Source of the DNA: an uncultured Cytophagales bacterium | GTDB taxonomy: Bacteria > Bacteroidota > Bacteroidia > Cytophagales > Thermoflexibacteraceae | Assembly: GCA_938039675.1 (NCBI GenBank) | Contig: CALHUI010000003.1 | Location: 496,001 to 560,000, forward strand | Length of the DNA: 64,000 bases | Direction: 5' to 3' | Shown: positions 35,683 to 44,893 of the stretch, one piece after another | Layout: each line of letters starts with the position of its first letter | How positions within the stretch are numbered: the first letter of the stretch is position 1 | Translations under genes and position numbers: made by a program | Notes under the pieces: generated by a model | Database searches by the model: none | What the model saw: only the letters and a program-made list of their open reading frames with translations | What the model was told of the DNA's origin: nothing

Positions 35683-36933
35683 TTATTTGAATACCCCATC
35701 AGGCTTAATGAGATACTTGTCATTGGAGGAGTAAATCATTCTTTTGGTGCGCAGGTAGCGGTCATACTCATATTTGTCAAAGTTATTGGCTTGGGGGTTC
35801 ATGCTGCTGATGCGAACCATGCCTGAAGCATGAATGAACTCTCCGTTGCCAATCCACATACCTACGTGAATAACTTTTTCGGCGGTGCTGTCGGTAGCAG
35901 GTTTGCCAAAAAATAGCAAATCGCCCGGGCGCAAACGGGAGAAATCACGCTTGTTATCCACTTCTTCGCCTGCCAAAATTTGTTGCGAAGCATCGCGCGG
36001 AACAATCAGCCCGTTGAGCCAGTACACTGTTTTTGTAAATCCGCTGCAATCCACCCCCTTAGGCGAAGTGCCGCCCCATAAATAGGGGATACCCATCATG
36101 CGGCGTGCTGTACTGACCAATGCAGTTTCTGAGGGTTTAGCCGTTGCCAGCCACTCTTCCGATTTTTTAATTTGATTATCAGGTACATATGCCTTCCTGC
36201 CATCGGGGAATCCGACTTGCGCAAAGCCATTGGCTTCTGCCAATATGGCTACAATATTGCCAGCCGTCAGGTCGGTGATGGTTGCCGCCTGCAAATCGGG
36301 TTTTTCGTAGGCCAAGCCGAAAAGGGGTAGAAAAACGGCTTTTTTGCGTGCTTTCCATTGTGCTGTTTCGGCTGGATTCATGCGTTCAATGCCGCCGCCG
36401 TCCACCCAGCCCAAGTAGTGGTCGGGAGTTTGTACCAGATACCAGCCGCCTTTATTTTTCCATACTTTGAGCGGCATGCCCATCAGTGCCTGCGTGACAA
36501 GTTCGGCGGAGTGCTCAGGTCGGCTGCGGATATTGCAAACAGATATATTGACTACTGCATATGTTTTATTACCAACCGATTGGTTGGGCAATAATACAGT
36601 GGAGATGCGCACAGGTATCGTCAGTGTGGCGGCGAGGCTGTCTAATGCCCGCTTGGCTTCGCTTTTTCCTACATCGATGCTGATGAGCAGCGAGTCGCCT
36701 TTGGTTTGGCTTTCCGTCAGAAATGGTTCTGTGCGCTTGTCGGGTGCAAAACGGCGTTGAATAGTGTCTAAGGCTGCTTTCAATTTGGGATAGGCGTTTA
36801 CATCCTGCCCCCCGCACGGTTGGACATTCTGCATGGCAGGTACTTGTGCGTCTTGCTGTGCTTGTTGTTGTGCTTGCGGGCAGCCTACCGATAACAGCAG
36901 CAGTGCGCCCGCGATAATACCGTGCATCTTCAT
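35683..36933 (-). CDS. NlpC/P60 cell-wall peptidase with SH3-like domains, probable lipoprotein
   Basis: 416 residues from the ATG at 36933, which opens on a lipoprotein-like signal (MKMHGIIAGALLLLSVGC). The -3 position is serine, so lipidation is probable but not certain. A glutamine-rich linker follows. Bacterial SH3-like segments lie at about 125-180 and 205-255 (NIRSRPEHSAEL, YVPDNQIKKS). The C-terminal ~130 residues are an NlpC/P60 domain with the nucleophile in KGVDCSGFTKTVYW and the histidine in VIHVGMWIG, then GEFIHASG. It probably cuts peptidoglycan stem peptides. It follows the peptide transporter by 75 bases; murein recycling is a plausible link. Confidence 0.92.
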   Translation of the reverse strand: MKMHGIIAGALLLLSVGCPQAQQQAQQDAQVPAMQNVQPCGGQDVNAYPKLKAALDTIQRRFAPDKRTEPFLTESQTKGDSLLISIDVGKSEAKRALDSLAATLTIPVRISTVLLPNQSVGNKTYAVVNISVCNIRSRPEHSAELVTQALMGMPLKVWKNKGGWYLVQTPDHYLGWVDGGGIERMNPAETAQWKARKKAVFLPLFGLAYEKPDLQAATITDLTAGNIVAILAEANGFAQVGFPDGRKAYVPDNQIKKSEEWLATAKPSETALVSTARRMMGIPYLWGGTSPKGVDCSGFTKTVYWLNGLIVPRDASQQILAGEEVDNKRDFSRLRPGDLLFFGKPATDSTAEKVIHVGMWIGNGEFIHASGMVRISSMNPQANNFDKYEYDRYLRTKRMIYSSNDKYLIKPDGVFK

Positions 36934-37007
36934 ATGGTACAAAAACAATCGGCAGGGATTTGAGTCGCTGCCGAAAAGTTACTGTAAATATTCGCCTAAG
37001 GCAAGGT

Positions 37008-38510
37008 TTATTTGATGCCATGCATCATTTTATCTAAACGCTTGGCAATCAGGAACAACAGAATTGCGGCAGCACCTGACAGCCATACGTTGATAAGAAA
37101 AAACTCGTACAGGTTGGTAATTTCGATACCTAAGAAAAAGGTACTCTTGTCCGGTTCGGGATAGAGGGCAGAAATCATACCGGCAGCCTTATTAGCAATG
37201 GCAGGTGCAAGAAACCAAACCGCCATCAACAGGGAGATAAACTTCGGAGGGGACAGTTTGTTCACCAGCGACAGCCCGATAGGGGAGAGGCAAAGTTCGC
37301 CAAGCGTGTGCAACAGGTACAAACCAATCAGGTAGAACATGCTCACTTTTACGCCGGGTGCCAAATCTTTTACGGCAAACTCAATGACTACATAGCCCAA
37401 AGCTACCAGCACGAGCCCCCAAGCCATCTTCACGGGTGAACTTGGTTCTAACTTGTGGCGGTTCAGGAAACCCCAGAAAACAGCCATCGGCAGGGAGAAA
37501 ATCATGATGTAGAACGAGTTCAGGTTTTGGAATAGGCTTGGCGGAACAGTGATGCCGAAAACTTCGCGGTCGGTTTGCTCATCGGCAAAGAAGGTCAGCG
37601 AAGCGGGAGCCTGCTCAAAAGTTGCCCAGAAGAAAATCACGAAGAAGGAAACAATGAAAATTACCGCCACTTTTTCCCTGTCCACGCTTGTAAGCGATTT
37701 ATCAGCAAATACGATATAGGCAATCACCAGTGCGGAAACAATCAGAATCGGGAATACGATGTTATAAACAAAAGCGTCAATGTACAGCACGCCAAGGCTC
37801 ACAAGCAAGAGTACAGGCAGCCAAAAATAAACTTGTTTGACCCCCGGAGAGTCTGCGGGAGTCATACCCACAGGGTTGCCTTCCCATGAATAGAGGTAGC
37901 GGTCTTTACCCCATTGAAAAATGAGCGTACCCAGTGTCATGGCAATACCTACTGCCAAAAATGCCCACTTAAAATCATCGGCGTTACCGGTGTCGCCAAC
38001 AGTACTGGTAATCAGGTTGCCAAGAAACGCACCGATATTGATGCCAAGGTAGAAAATGGTATAGGCCGAATCGCGGCGAGAGTCATTGGGCGCATACAGC
38101 GAGCCTACCATAGAGGAAATGTTAGGTTTGAAAAAGCCGTTACCGACAATCATCAGCCCCAAACCCGTAAAGAGCGATATTACGCCAAACCCTTCTACCT
38201 CTCTAAACATGGCGGAGGTGAAAAGCGAGAATTGCCCTAATGCCATCAGAATGCCGCCAACAAGGATGGAACGACGGTTGCCCCAAAATCGGTCTGCCAC
38301 AAAACCGCCAATCAACGGTGTTAAATATACCAGCCCTACATAACCGCCATAGAGGTTAGAGGCAACTACTTTGTCGAATGCCAGTGCTTTTGTCAGGTAA
38401 AGCACCAGTACAGCCCGCATACCATAGTAGCTGAAGCGTTCCCACATTTCACTTGCAAAAAGCAGATAAAGTGCCTTGGGATGCCTTTGAGAAACGTTTT
38501 GTTGATTCAT
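37008..38510 (-). CDS. POT/PTR family proton-coupled oligopeptide transporter
   Basis: 500 residues with about 14 membrane segments. The E-x-x-E-R-F-x-Y-Y-G motif is present (SEMWERFSYYGM), as is the PTR2 signature FFKPNIS and a GINIGAF helix. A long loop between segments 9 and 10 holds the usual periplasmic insertion. Imports di- and tripeptides with protons. It precedes the NlpC/P60 gene on the same strand, 75 bases apart, and both may be cotranscribed. The start is at the ATG in MNQQNVSQRHPKALYL. Confidence 0.94.
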   Translation of the reverse strand: MNQQNVSQRHPKALYLLFASEMWERFSYYGMRAVLVLYLTKALAFDKVVASNLYGGYVGLVYLTPLIGGFVADRFWGNRRSILVGGILMALGQFSLFTSAMFREVEGFGVISLFTGLGLMIVGNGFFKPNISSMVGSLYAPNDSRRDSAYTIFYLGINIGAFLGNLITSTVGDTGNADDFKWAFLAVGIAMTLGTLIFQWGKDRYLYSWEGNPVGMTPADSPGVKQVYFWLPVLLLVSLGVLYIDAFVYNIVFPILIVSALVIAYIVFADKSLTSVDREKVAVIFIVSFFVIFFWATFEQAPASLTFFADEQTDREVFGITVPPSLFQNLNSFYIMIFSLPMAVFWGFLNRHKLEPSSPVKMAWGLVLVALGYVVIEFAVKDLAPGVKVSMFYLIGLYLLHTLGELCLSPIGLSLVNKLSPPKFISLLMAVWFLAPAIANKAAGMISALYPEPDKSTFFLGIEITNLYEFFLINVWLSGAAAILLFLIAKRLDKMMHGIK

Positions 38511-38632
38511 TTTCAGATTAAATAAAGTTGAAATGATAATATTTTAAACTTTTGTCTGTTAAAAAGATATAAAAGCTAAAAATCGGGGTGAACAGATTGC
38601 AACTTCCATCTTTTTTTGGCGTATATTTAACA

Positions 38633-38640
38633 TAGGTTTG
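38633..38640 (+). promoter_or_regulatory. Candidate -7 box of the small T9SS cargo gene
   Basis: TAGGTTTG, matching TAnnTTTG, 23 bases before the ATG at 38664. An upstream TTGG sits 14 bases before it, too close for the usual spacing. Confidence 0.4.
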
Positions 38641-38663
38641 CATTTAGCCCCCGCTGACTAACT

Positions 38664-39113
38664 ATGATAAACAATTTACTACGCAAGTTTCTTTTATTTG
38701 TTCTTTTGCTTGTCGGGCAGGGCTTATATGCTTTAAGTAAAGCCCCTCTTGATAGTAATTATTCATTTAAATGCTTAAATCTATCAGTTTCTCCTATAAC
38801 AAACAACTCCCCTTTGTCGGAGAAAGCGGACGACAATTGGCTTTATGTAAGCGACCAAGTTACCATATCCAATATCTATCCTAATCCCGCATCGGATAAC
38901 GCTTCTTTCAACTATATTTTTTATGATACCCAAATAAGCGTAAAGGTAGTAGTGCGCAATGTTTTGGGCAGTATTGTTGGCGAATATACCTTGCCTGCTC
39001 AAGAGCGCCAACTGACCCTGCCGGTTGACCGCTTCATTCCGGGTGTTTACTTTTATACTTTGTGGGTAAACAATAAAAGCGTTGTTACCAAAAAACTCAT
39101 TGTCAAGCGCTAA
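38664..39113 (+). CDS. Very small T9SS cargo protein with type A sorting tail
   Basis: 149 residues. A signal peptide (FLLFVLLLVGQGLYALS) is followed by about 40 unremarkable residues and then the sorting domain: ISNIYPNPASDNASFNY, RNVLGSIVGEYTLP, then GVYFYTLWVNNKSVVTKKLIVKR at the end. Almost the whole mature protein is the export signal itself, so the passenger is only a short peptide. It may be a real tiny surface protein or the remnant of a larger one that has lost its front domains. The gene stands alone between the POT transporter (divergent) and uvrA. Confidence 0.85.
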   Translation: MINNLLRKFLLFVLLLVGQGLYALSKAPLDSNYSFKCLNLSVSPITNNSPLSEKADDNWLYVSDQVTISNIYPNPASDNASFNYIFYDTQISVKVVVRNVLGSIVGEYTLPAQERQLTLPVDRFIPGVYFYTLWVNNKSVVTKKLIVKR

Positions 39114-39174
39114 TGGTGCGCTTCTTTTCTAATGTGCCCTAAGTGAGCTAACTTGCGGTTTATTTTCAGCCGTC

Positions 39175-41985
39175 ATGCCAGCCGCCAACATACCCTTAGA
39201 AGAATTAGACCCACGCGAATATATCATTATCAAAGGCGCTAAGGTGAACAACCTGCGCAACCTGAGCGTTGCCATTCCTCGCAACCAATTAGTTGTTATT
39301 ACAGGTGTTTCGGGGTCGGGTAAGTCCTCACTTGCATTTGATACGCTCTTCGCCGAAGGTCAACGGATGTATGTGGAAAGTCTGAGTGCCTATGCCCGTC
39401 AGTTTTTGGGGAGGATGGAAAAACCAGACGTAGAATACATTAAAGGTGTGTCGCCTGCAATTGCTGTTGAGCAAAAAGTTAATACTCGCAATCCGCGCAG
39501 CACCGTAGGTACAGCTACCGAGATTTATGACTATCTGAAACTGCTTTTTGCGCGTATCGGCACGACTTACTCGCCCGTTTCAGGCAATCCGGTAAAAAAG
39601 GACACTGTTACGGACATAGTAGACAACATTCAGGCAATGCCTGACGGTCAGCGTTTTACGATTGTATGCCCTTTGCTCCGCAAAGAAGGGCGCACATTGG
39701 CCGAGGAATGTAAAATATTATTACAGAAAGGTTTCACCCGCCTGTATTCGTCGGCTAATGAAGTGGTTTTTATAGAAAAGTTGATTGAAAATATATCAAC
39801 TACCGATGAGCAAACACAATGGCATATTCTTATAGACCGAAATGTTGTTCGGAAAGACAACCCCGATAATCAGTACCGCATTGCTGACTCTATTCAGACT
39901 GCCTTTTTTGAAGGTGAAGGTATCTGCATGGTTATCACAGCCGATAACCAATGGCGGACTTTTTCCGATAAATTTGAGGCCGATGGCATCCTGTTTGAAG
40001 AGCCGAGCGTCAATCTGTTCAGTTTTAATAACCCCTATGGGGCTTGTAAAACCTGCGAAGGTTTCGGAACGGTTATTGGTATAGACCCCGATTTGGTCAT
40101 ACCCAACAAACACTTGTCGGTTTACGAGGGGGCTATTGCGCCTTGGCGCTCCGATAAAATGAGCGAATGGCTGGAACCACTGCTGAAAAACGGCATTCGC
40201 TTTGATTTCCCTATCCATCGGCCTTACAATGAACTGACGGCAGCCGAGCAGCAACTGCTTTGGACAGGAAACAAATACTTTGCAGGTCTGAACGAGTTTT
40301 TTTCCTATTTGGAGTCGCAATCGCACCAAATTAAGTACCGCGTGATGCTGTCGCGTTATCGCGGGCGCACTACCTGCCCCGATTGCCGAGGTACACGCTT
40401 GCGCAAGGATGCACAGTATGTAAAAATTGGCGGGCAGTCTATTGCCGACCTCGTACTGATGCCTGTTGCAGATGTATATGCCTTCTTTCAGCATCTTTTG
40501 CTCACTCCGCACGAATCACAGATAGCTCGACGAATATTAGTTGAAATTCAGAACAGGTTGGAATACTTAGTAAAAGTGGGTTTAGGCTATCTGACCCTCA
40601 ATCGTTTGACTTCAACCCTCTCCGGCGGCGAGTTTCAGCGTATCAAACTGGCAACGTCTTTGGGCAGTTCGCTGGTGGGTAGTATGTATATTTTAGATGA
40701 GCCAAGCATAGGCCTTCACCCTCGCGATACGCAAAACCTTGTGGAAGTGATTAAAATGCTGCGCGATGTGGGGAATACGGTTATTGTAGTAGAGCACGAG
40801 GAAGAAGTCATCCGTCAGGCCGACCAAATCATAGACATAGGCCCGGGAGCAGGTTCGGAAGGCGGTGAACTGATTTTTCAAGGCACACCTGATGAGTTGC
40901 ATAGCGCACCTCAAAGCCTCACAGCACGCTATCTGCTCGGTTTGGAGCAGATTAAAACACCGACAGTTCGGCGGCCGTGGAAGCATTTTATTCAGGTGTC
41001 GGGCGCACGCGAGCATAATTTGAAAAACATCACTGTTAAGTTCCCGCTCCATACACTAACCGTTGTAACAGGGGTGAGCGGTTCGGGAAAATCTACCCTG
41101 ATTCGTAAAATATTACATCCTGCATTGAGCAAATACATAGGCGGTAACTCGGGCGAGGAGACCGGCAAAATGGATGAACTGTCCGGCGATTTGGGAATGA
41201 TTACACAAGTGGAGTTTGTTGACCAGAACCCAATCGGTAAATCGAGCCGCTCCAATCCCGTAACCTACATAAAAGCCTACGACGGCATCCGTCAGTTGTA
41301 CAGCGAATTGCCGCTGGCCAAACAGCGCGGCTACAAACCTGCAACATTTTCTTTTAACGTAGATGGCGGGCGCTGCGAAGCCTGTGAAGGCGAGGGCATG
41401 GTAAAAATTGAAATGCAGTTCATGGCAGATATACACCTGACCTGCGAAGCCTGCCACGGCAAGCGATTTAAACAAGAAGTGCTGGACATTGAGTATCAGG
41501 GCAAAAACATCTCCGATGTCTTAGAGATGACAGTAGCTGATGCACTTGTATTTTTTCAGTCGCAACCTAAAATAGCCGAAAAACTGCGCCCTTTGAGCGA
41601 AGTGGGGCTTGGCTATGTGCGCTTGGGGCAATCGTCCAGCACGCTGAGCGGAGGAGAGGCACAACGCGTAAAACTGGCTTCTTTCCTTGGTAAAGGCCGC
41701 CCTACCAATGAGCACATCTTTTTCATTTTTGATGAACCCACAACCGGCCTGCATTTTCACGATATACACAAACTGCTTCATGCCATTAATGCGTTGGTAG
41801 ATGCCGGTAATACGGTGCTGATTATAGAGCACAATATGGACGTGATTAAATCAGCCGATTGGATAATAGACTTAGGCCCCGAAGGAGGCTTGCAAGGCGG
41901 AATGCTTATTTTTGAAGGCACTCCTGAAGAAATGGTAAAAAATTCAAAAAGTTACACATCGGCTTTTTTAGCCAATAAATTGTAA
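39175..41985 (+). CDS. uvrA: Excinuclease ABC subunit A
   Basis: 936 residues. DNA damage-recognition ATPase of nucleotide excision repair. Two ABC ATPase halves are complete: Walker A GVSGSGKSSLAFDTL near residue 45 and GVSGSGKSTL near 630; signatures TLSGGEFQRIKLA and TLSGGEAQRVKLA; Walker B YILDEPSIGLH and FIFDEPTTGLH. Zinc-finger cysteines appear in CKTCEGFG, TCPDCRGT, CEACEGEG and CEACHGKR, so both zinc modules are intact. Length is standard. It is not with uvrB. A stem-loop with a T-tract follows. Confidence 0.98.
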   Translation: MPAANIPLEELDPREYIIIKGAKVNNLRNLSVAIPRNQLVVITGVSGSGKSSLAFDTLFAEGQRMYVESLSAYARQFLGRMEKPDVEYIKGVSPAIAVEQKVNTRNPRSTVGTATEIYDYLKLLFARIGTTYSPVSGNPVKKDTVTDIVDNIQAMPDGQRFTIVCPLLRKEGRTLAEECKILLQKGFTRLYSSANEVVFIEKLIENISTTDEQTQWHILIDRNVVRKDNPDNQYRIADSIQTAFFEGEGICMVITADNQWRTFSDKFEADGILFEEPSVNLFSFNNPYGACKTCEGFGTVIGIDPDLVIPNKHLSVYEGAIAPWRSDKMSEWLEPLLKNGIRFDFPIHRPYNELTAAEQQLLWTGNKYFAGLNEFFSYLESQSHQIKYRVMLSRYRGRTTCPDCRGTRLRKDAQYVKIGGQSIADLVLMPVADVYAFFQHLLLTPHESQIARRILVEIQNRLEYLVKVGLGYLTLNRLTSTLSGGEFQRIKLATSLGSSLVGSMYILDEPSIGLHPRDTQNLVEVIKMLRDVGNTVIVVEHEEEVIRQADQIIDIGPGAGSEGGELIFQGTPDELHSAPQSLTARYLLGLEQIKTPTVRRPWKHFIQVSGAREHNLKNITVKFPLHTLTVVTGVSGSGKSTLIRKILHPALSKYIGGNSGEETGKMDELSGDLGMITQVEFVDQNPIGKSSRSNPVTYIKAYDGIRQLYSELPLAKQRGYKPATFSFNVDGGRCEACEGEGMVKIEMQFMADIHLTCEACHGKRFKQEVLDIEYQGKNISDVLEMTVADALVFFQSQPKIAEKLRPLSEVGLGYVRLGQSSSTLSGGEAQRVKLASFLGKGRPTNEHIFFIFDEPTTGLHFHDIHKLLHAINALVDAGNTVLIIEHNMDVIKSADWIIDLGPEGGLQGGMLIFEGTPEEMVKNSKSYTSAFLANKL

Positions 41986-42013
41986 AAACCTCATTTTATT
42001 ATATTTTTCATTG

Positions 42014-42040
42014 AAAAACCTAATTTAAAATTGGGTTTTT
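42014..42040 (+). terminator. Terminator of uvrA
   Basis: Arms AAAAACCTAA (42014-42023) and TTGGGTTTTT (42031-42040) pair with one wobble around a 7-base loop. A T-rich tract follows. It lies 28 bases after the uvrA stop. Confidence 0.75.
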
Positions 42041-42164
42041 ATTTGTTTTTATGTTAAAAATATTGTAAAATTTCATAAAAATTATTTAAGTAATGTAATT
42101 AGTTTGAATGACGAATCCTATGGTTGGACGCAAACGGCTGAATTGATTTTGCTATGCACTATTC

Positions 42165-43492
42165 ATGTTACGAAAAACTTTTTATCCACCGTATTTGCCT
42201 TTTCCCTGTGGTTGATGTGTTCTACTGTATTTGCACAACAGGAAGGCTTTGCGCACTATGTTGACGGCGAAAATTTGCGCCGTTCCGGCCAGCACGAGAA
42301 AGCCATTAACGAGTTCAATAAAGCGCTTAAGCAACTACAACTATTTGTTCGCCCGTGCACAAAGCGAATATCAGATTAAGCGTATGGATGCGGCGTTGAG
42401 TTTGCTGCAAAGCACCTTAAAACTGAAAAATGATTTTGTCCCCGCATATGTACTGTTCGCAACAATTTATCGGGCTAAAAACGATATTACAAAGGCGGGC
42501 TATTACTACGAGCAAGCATTCAATTACGAAACAGATATCAACAAAAAGATATATTACAAGATGTTTGCCATTCAGGCAGCCATCAGAGAATGCAATTGGA
42601 CAGAAGCCTACCAGAAAGCAGCAGACACACATGGCATAGCACCCGATAATGAGATGGTAGCCTTGCACGCCTTGCCAATAAAATCAGCAAATACCAAGAA
42701 GCAATTAATGCTGTTACTGCAGTAGAAAGCAAACTTCAAAACATGAAGATTGACCAGAACGCCAAGTTTTACTATAAACTCGGATATGCCTACTATCACT
42801 TAGATGAGTTTGATAAAGCTAATAAGGTATGGAAAAAGGCGGATTTTGGCCTATACAAGGCGCGCATGGAAAAGTTTTCTGCAAAATATTTCTGCAATGT
42901 AAGCCACAGCTATTTCAAAATCTATGAAAACGACTTGGCAAAGCAATATGCCGAGAAAGCAGGTAAGGTTGAAAAAGGCAATTCTACGGCCTACGTGCTG
43001 CTGGCGCAGATAGCCAAACGCAATACGGAACACAGCAATACAATTGCCAATCTGAAGACAGCGGTTGAAGCTACTAACGACCGCAACAAACAATTGCCTT
43101 TGTATGTGCAATTGGCAGAGTTAGAACTTAGCGCTCAAAACTATGACAATGCACTTGCCGCAGTACAGGAAGCACTGAAAATCAGCCCTGCCTAGCCTAA
43201 GAGTGTAATGTTTAAAGGCATTGCCCTTTACAAAAAGGGTGAATACAAGGTTGCAATAGACTTCATCCAGTCCATGCTTACCAATCAGCGATTTGATGTG
43301 GCTACTACCGCCGAGATGAACTTTCTGATGGGGTTGGCAGGTAAAAAGTTCGGAGATATTGCCATTGTCCGGCAAGGTTTTTCTATGGCCATGATAAGCT
43401 CGCTGAAAGATGCGGCAGAAATAGAACTGCGAGCCCTACGCGATACCAAAGCAACGGAAGAAGACTCAGAAGAAGATATCATTAAAGAGTAG
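42165..43492 (+). pseudogene. Broken TPR-repeat protein gene with frameshifts and a nonsense codon
   Basis: A secreted tetratricopeptide-repeat protein is spread over different frames. Adding one T to the five-T run after ATG 42165 would give a proper signal peptide (MLRKTFLSTVFAFSLWLMC...VFAQQ). A net +1 change near 42335-42340 moves the reading into the frame with ARAQSEYQIKRMDAALSLL. A net -1 change near 42660 leads on to KISKYQEAINAV. An in-frame TAG at 43193-43195 then interrupts it before FKGIALYKKGEYKVAID. TPR-like repeats occur throughout. The decay, or the sequencing errors, are therefore multiple. Product unknown; probably a periplasmic or surface TPR protein. Confidence 0.8.
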
Positions 43493-43594
43493 CCACAGAA
43501 GTTCGTACCGCGTTTTTCTGCCAACCGATGCAATTTTTGTTGTGTTGGTTGGTGTTTTTTTGGCAAGTTGATAGAAAAGTGATACATGCAACAG

Positions 43595-43633
43595 CAAAAA
43601 AAGCCATCCTTACGTTCAGGGATGACTTTTTTG
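43595..43633. terminator. Terminator between the TPR pseudogene and ompH
   Basis: Arms 43595-43609 (CAAAAAAAG start) and 43620-43633 (GGATGAC, then T-run, then G) pair with one mismatch and one unpaired A, around a 10-base loop. A T-tract is present in both directions. It separates convergent units and serves the two OmpH genes. Confidence 0.7.
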
Positions 43634-43664
43634 TGCAAATACCTGTAAAAAAAGAAGTCAGACT

Positions 43665-44207
43665 TTATTTTTTAGGCTCCTCTTTGGCAATAGGTTTGCC
43701 GCCGAGTTTGGTGATAATCTTGTTGGTGATATCGTACTCCTCTTTTGCATAAAGAATGATAGGCATTTGGCCGGCATCTGCTACCAAAATGTAGTCATAG
43801 TTTTCAGCCTTTGCTAAATCGTCAATTGCTTTTTGGATTTTCTCATAAACAGGCTGTAACAGTTGCGCCTGCTTTACCTGCATATCGTTCTGTGCTTTCT
43901 CCTGAAATTCCTGCAAAGCCTGATTTAGTGTCTGGATTTCTTTCTCGCGACTTTCGCGAATGGCAGGGGTCATATCATTCACGTTTTTCTGATAGTTCTC
44001 AAACTTAGTCTGCAATTCTTTGCGTTTATTTTGCATCTCATTTTCGAGTTGCGTGCCATAAGTTTTGAGTTCGGTTTCAATTGTTTTGGCCTCCGGCAGT
44101 GCCGCCAGAATTACGTCAGGATTAGTGTAGCCGATTTTCATTTGAGCCTTCGAGTGGCTCGCCCACAGCAATAACCCAATTGCGAAAGCGAAAAATTTAA
44201 TTTTCAT
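43665..44207 (-). CDS. OmpH/Skp-family periplasmic chaperone
   Basis: 180 residues. Signal peptide (FFAFAIGLLLWASHSKAQ). The mature protein starts KIGYTNPDVILAALPEA, the usual first strand, then a long alpha-helical tentacle region (about 50-130, highly charged). Skp trimers cage unfolded outer-membrane proteins on the way to BamA. It is the last of two ompH genes downstream of bamA, an arrangement conserved across Bacteroidota. About 97 bases separate it from the upstream ompH. Confidence 0.9.
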   Translation of the reverse strand: MKIKFFAFAIGLLLWASHSKAQMKIGYTNPDVILAALPEAKTIETELKTYGTQLENEMQNKRKELQTKFENYQKNVNDMTPAIRESREKEIQTLNQALQEFQEKAQNDMQVKQAQLLQPVYEKIQKAIDDLAKAENYDYILVADAGQMPIILYAKEEYDITNKIITKLGGKPIAKEEPKK

Positions 44208-44304
44208 GTTGCGTTAGCGGTTTTTAAAAATAATCAGATTGTTAAATACAAATAGTAATCCAAAATAAAGCGGTACAAATATAGGCAACCGGCATTAACA
44301 GTTT

Positions 44305-44871
44305 TTAATTATTGCCTTTTTTGCCTGTACCGGGTTTGCCGCCCTGTTGCTGGTTATTTTCTGCTATACCCAACTCTTCCATTACAATGTCCGTGTAGTT
44401 GTGCGTGGGGTCGGCAAATATCACAACCAAATCGCCTGCTTTGTCAAAAATGAACGACAGGCGGCGTTTACGGGCTACTTTTTCCACAGCTGCGTATATC
44501 TTATCCTGAATGGGTTTCATCAGTTCGAGGCGTTTTTGATAGATTTGCCCTTCGATGCCAAACATTTTGTTTTGAAACTCCATCACTTCTTTTTCTTTGG
44601 CATCAATGTCAGCCAAGCGTTGTTGGCGAAGTTCTTCGGGGAGCAGCACCTTTTCGGCTTCAAAGTCCATCCGCATTTTCTGAACAATTACCTGCTTTTC
44701 CTCTACTTCTTTGCGCCATATTTCGGCTTGTTTTTCTATTTCGCTTTGTACCTGTGCATACTCTGGCATTTTTTCTACAATAACCTGTGTGTCCACATAG
44801 CCGAAGCGTTGGGCATTTACTTGCCCAAAAGTCGTCAGCAACAAAGCGATAAAAAACAAGCGCGTGAGCAT
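44305..44871 (-). CDS. OmpH/Skp-family periplasmic chaperone, second copy
   Basis: 188 residues. Signal peptide (LFFIALLLTTFGQVNAQ), then RFGYVDTQVIVEKMPEY and a helical region rich in E, K and Q (about 40-120). The end is a Gly/Lys-rich tail (GKPGTGKKGNN). It starts 22 bases after the bamA stop, so it is cotranscribed. The two OmpH copies differ considerably, which suggests distinct clients or a hetero-assembly. Confidence 0.9.
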   Translation of the reverse strand: MLTRLFFIALLLTTFGQVNAQRFGYVDTQVIVEKMPEYAQVQSEIEKQAEIWRKEVEEKQVIVQKMRMDFEAEKVLLPEELRQQRLADIDAKEKEVMEFQNKMFGIEGQIYQKRLELMKPIQDKIYAAVEKVARKRRLSFIFDKAGDLVVIFADPTHNYTDIVMEELGIAENNQQQGGKPGTGKKGNN

Positions 44872-44893
44872 AGTCTTGATTCGGTTAGTGCAA

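Noticed and set aside
39175-41985. UvrA2-like variant lacking the DNA-binding insertion
   Set aside because: Both zinc-finger cysteine sets are present and the length is standard, so it is ordinary UvrA.
42335-42665. Programmed frameshifts in the TPR gene
   Set aside because: No slippery heptamer with a downstream pseudoknot is obvious, and a nonsense codon plus a broken signal peptide are present too, so multiple lesions fit better.
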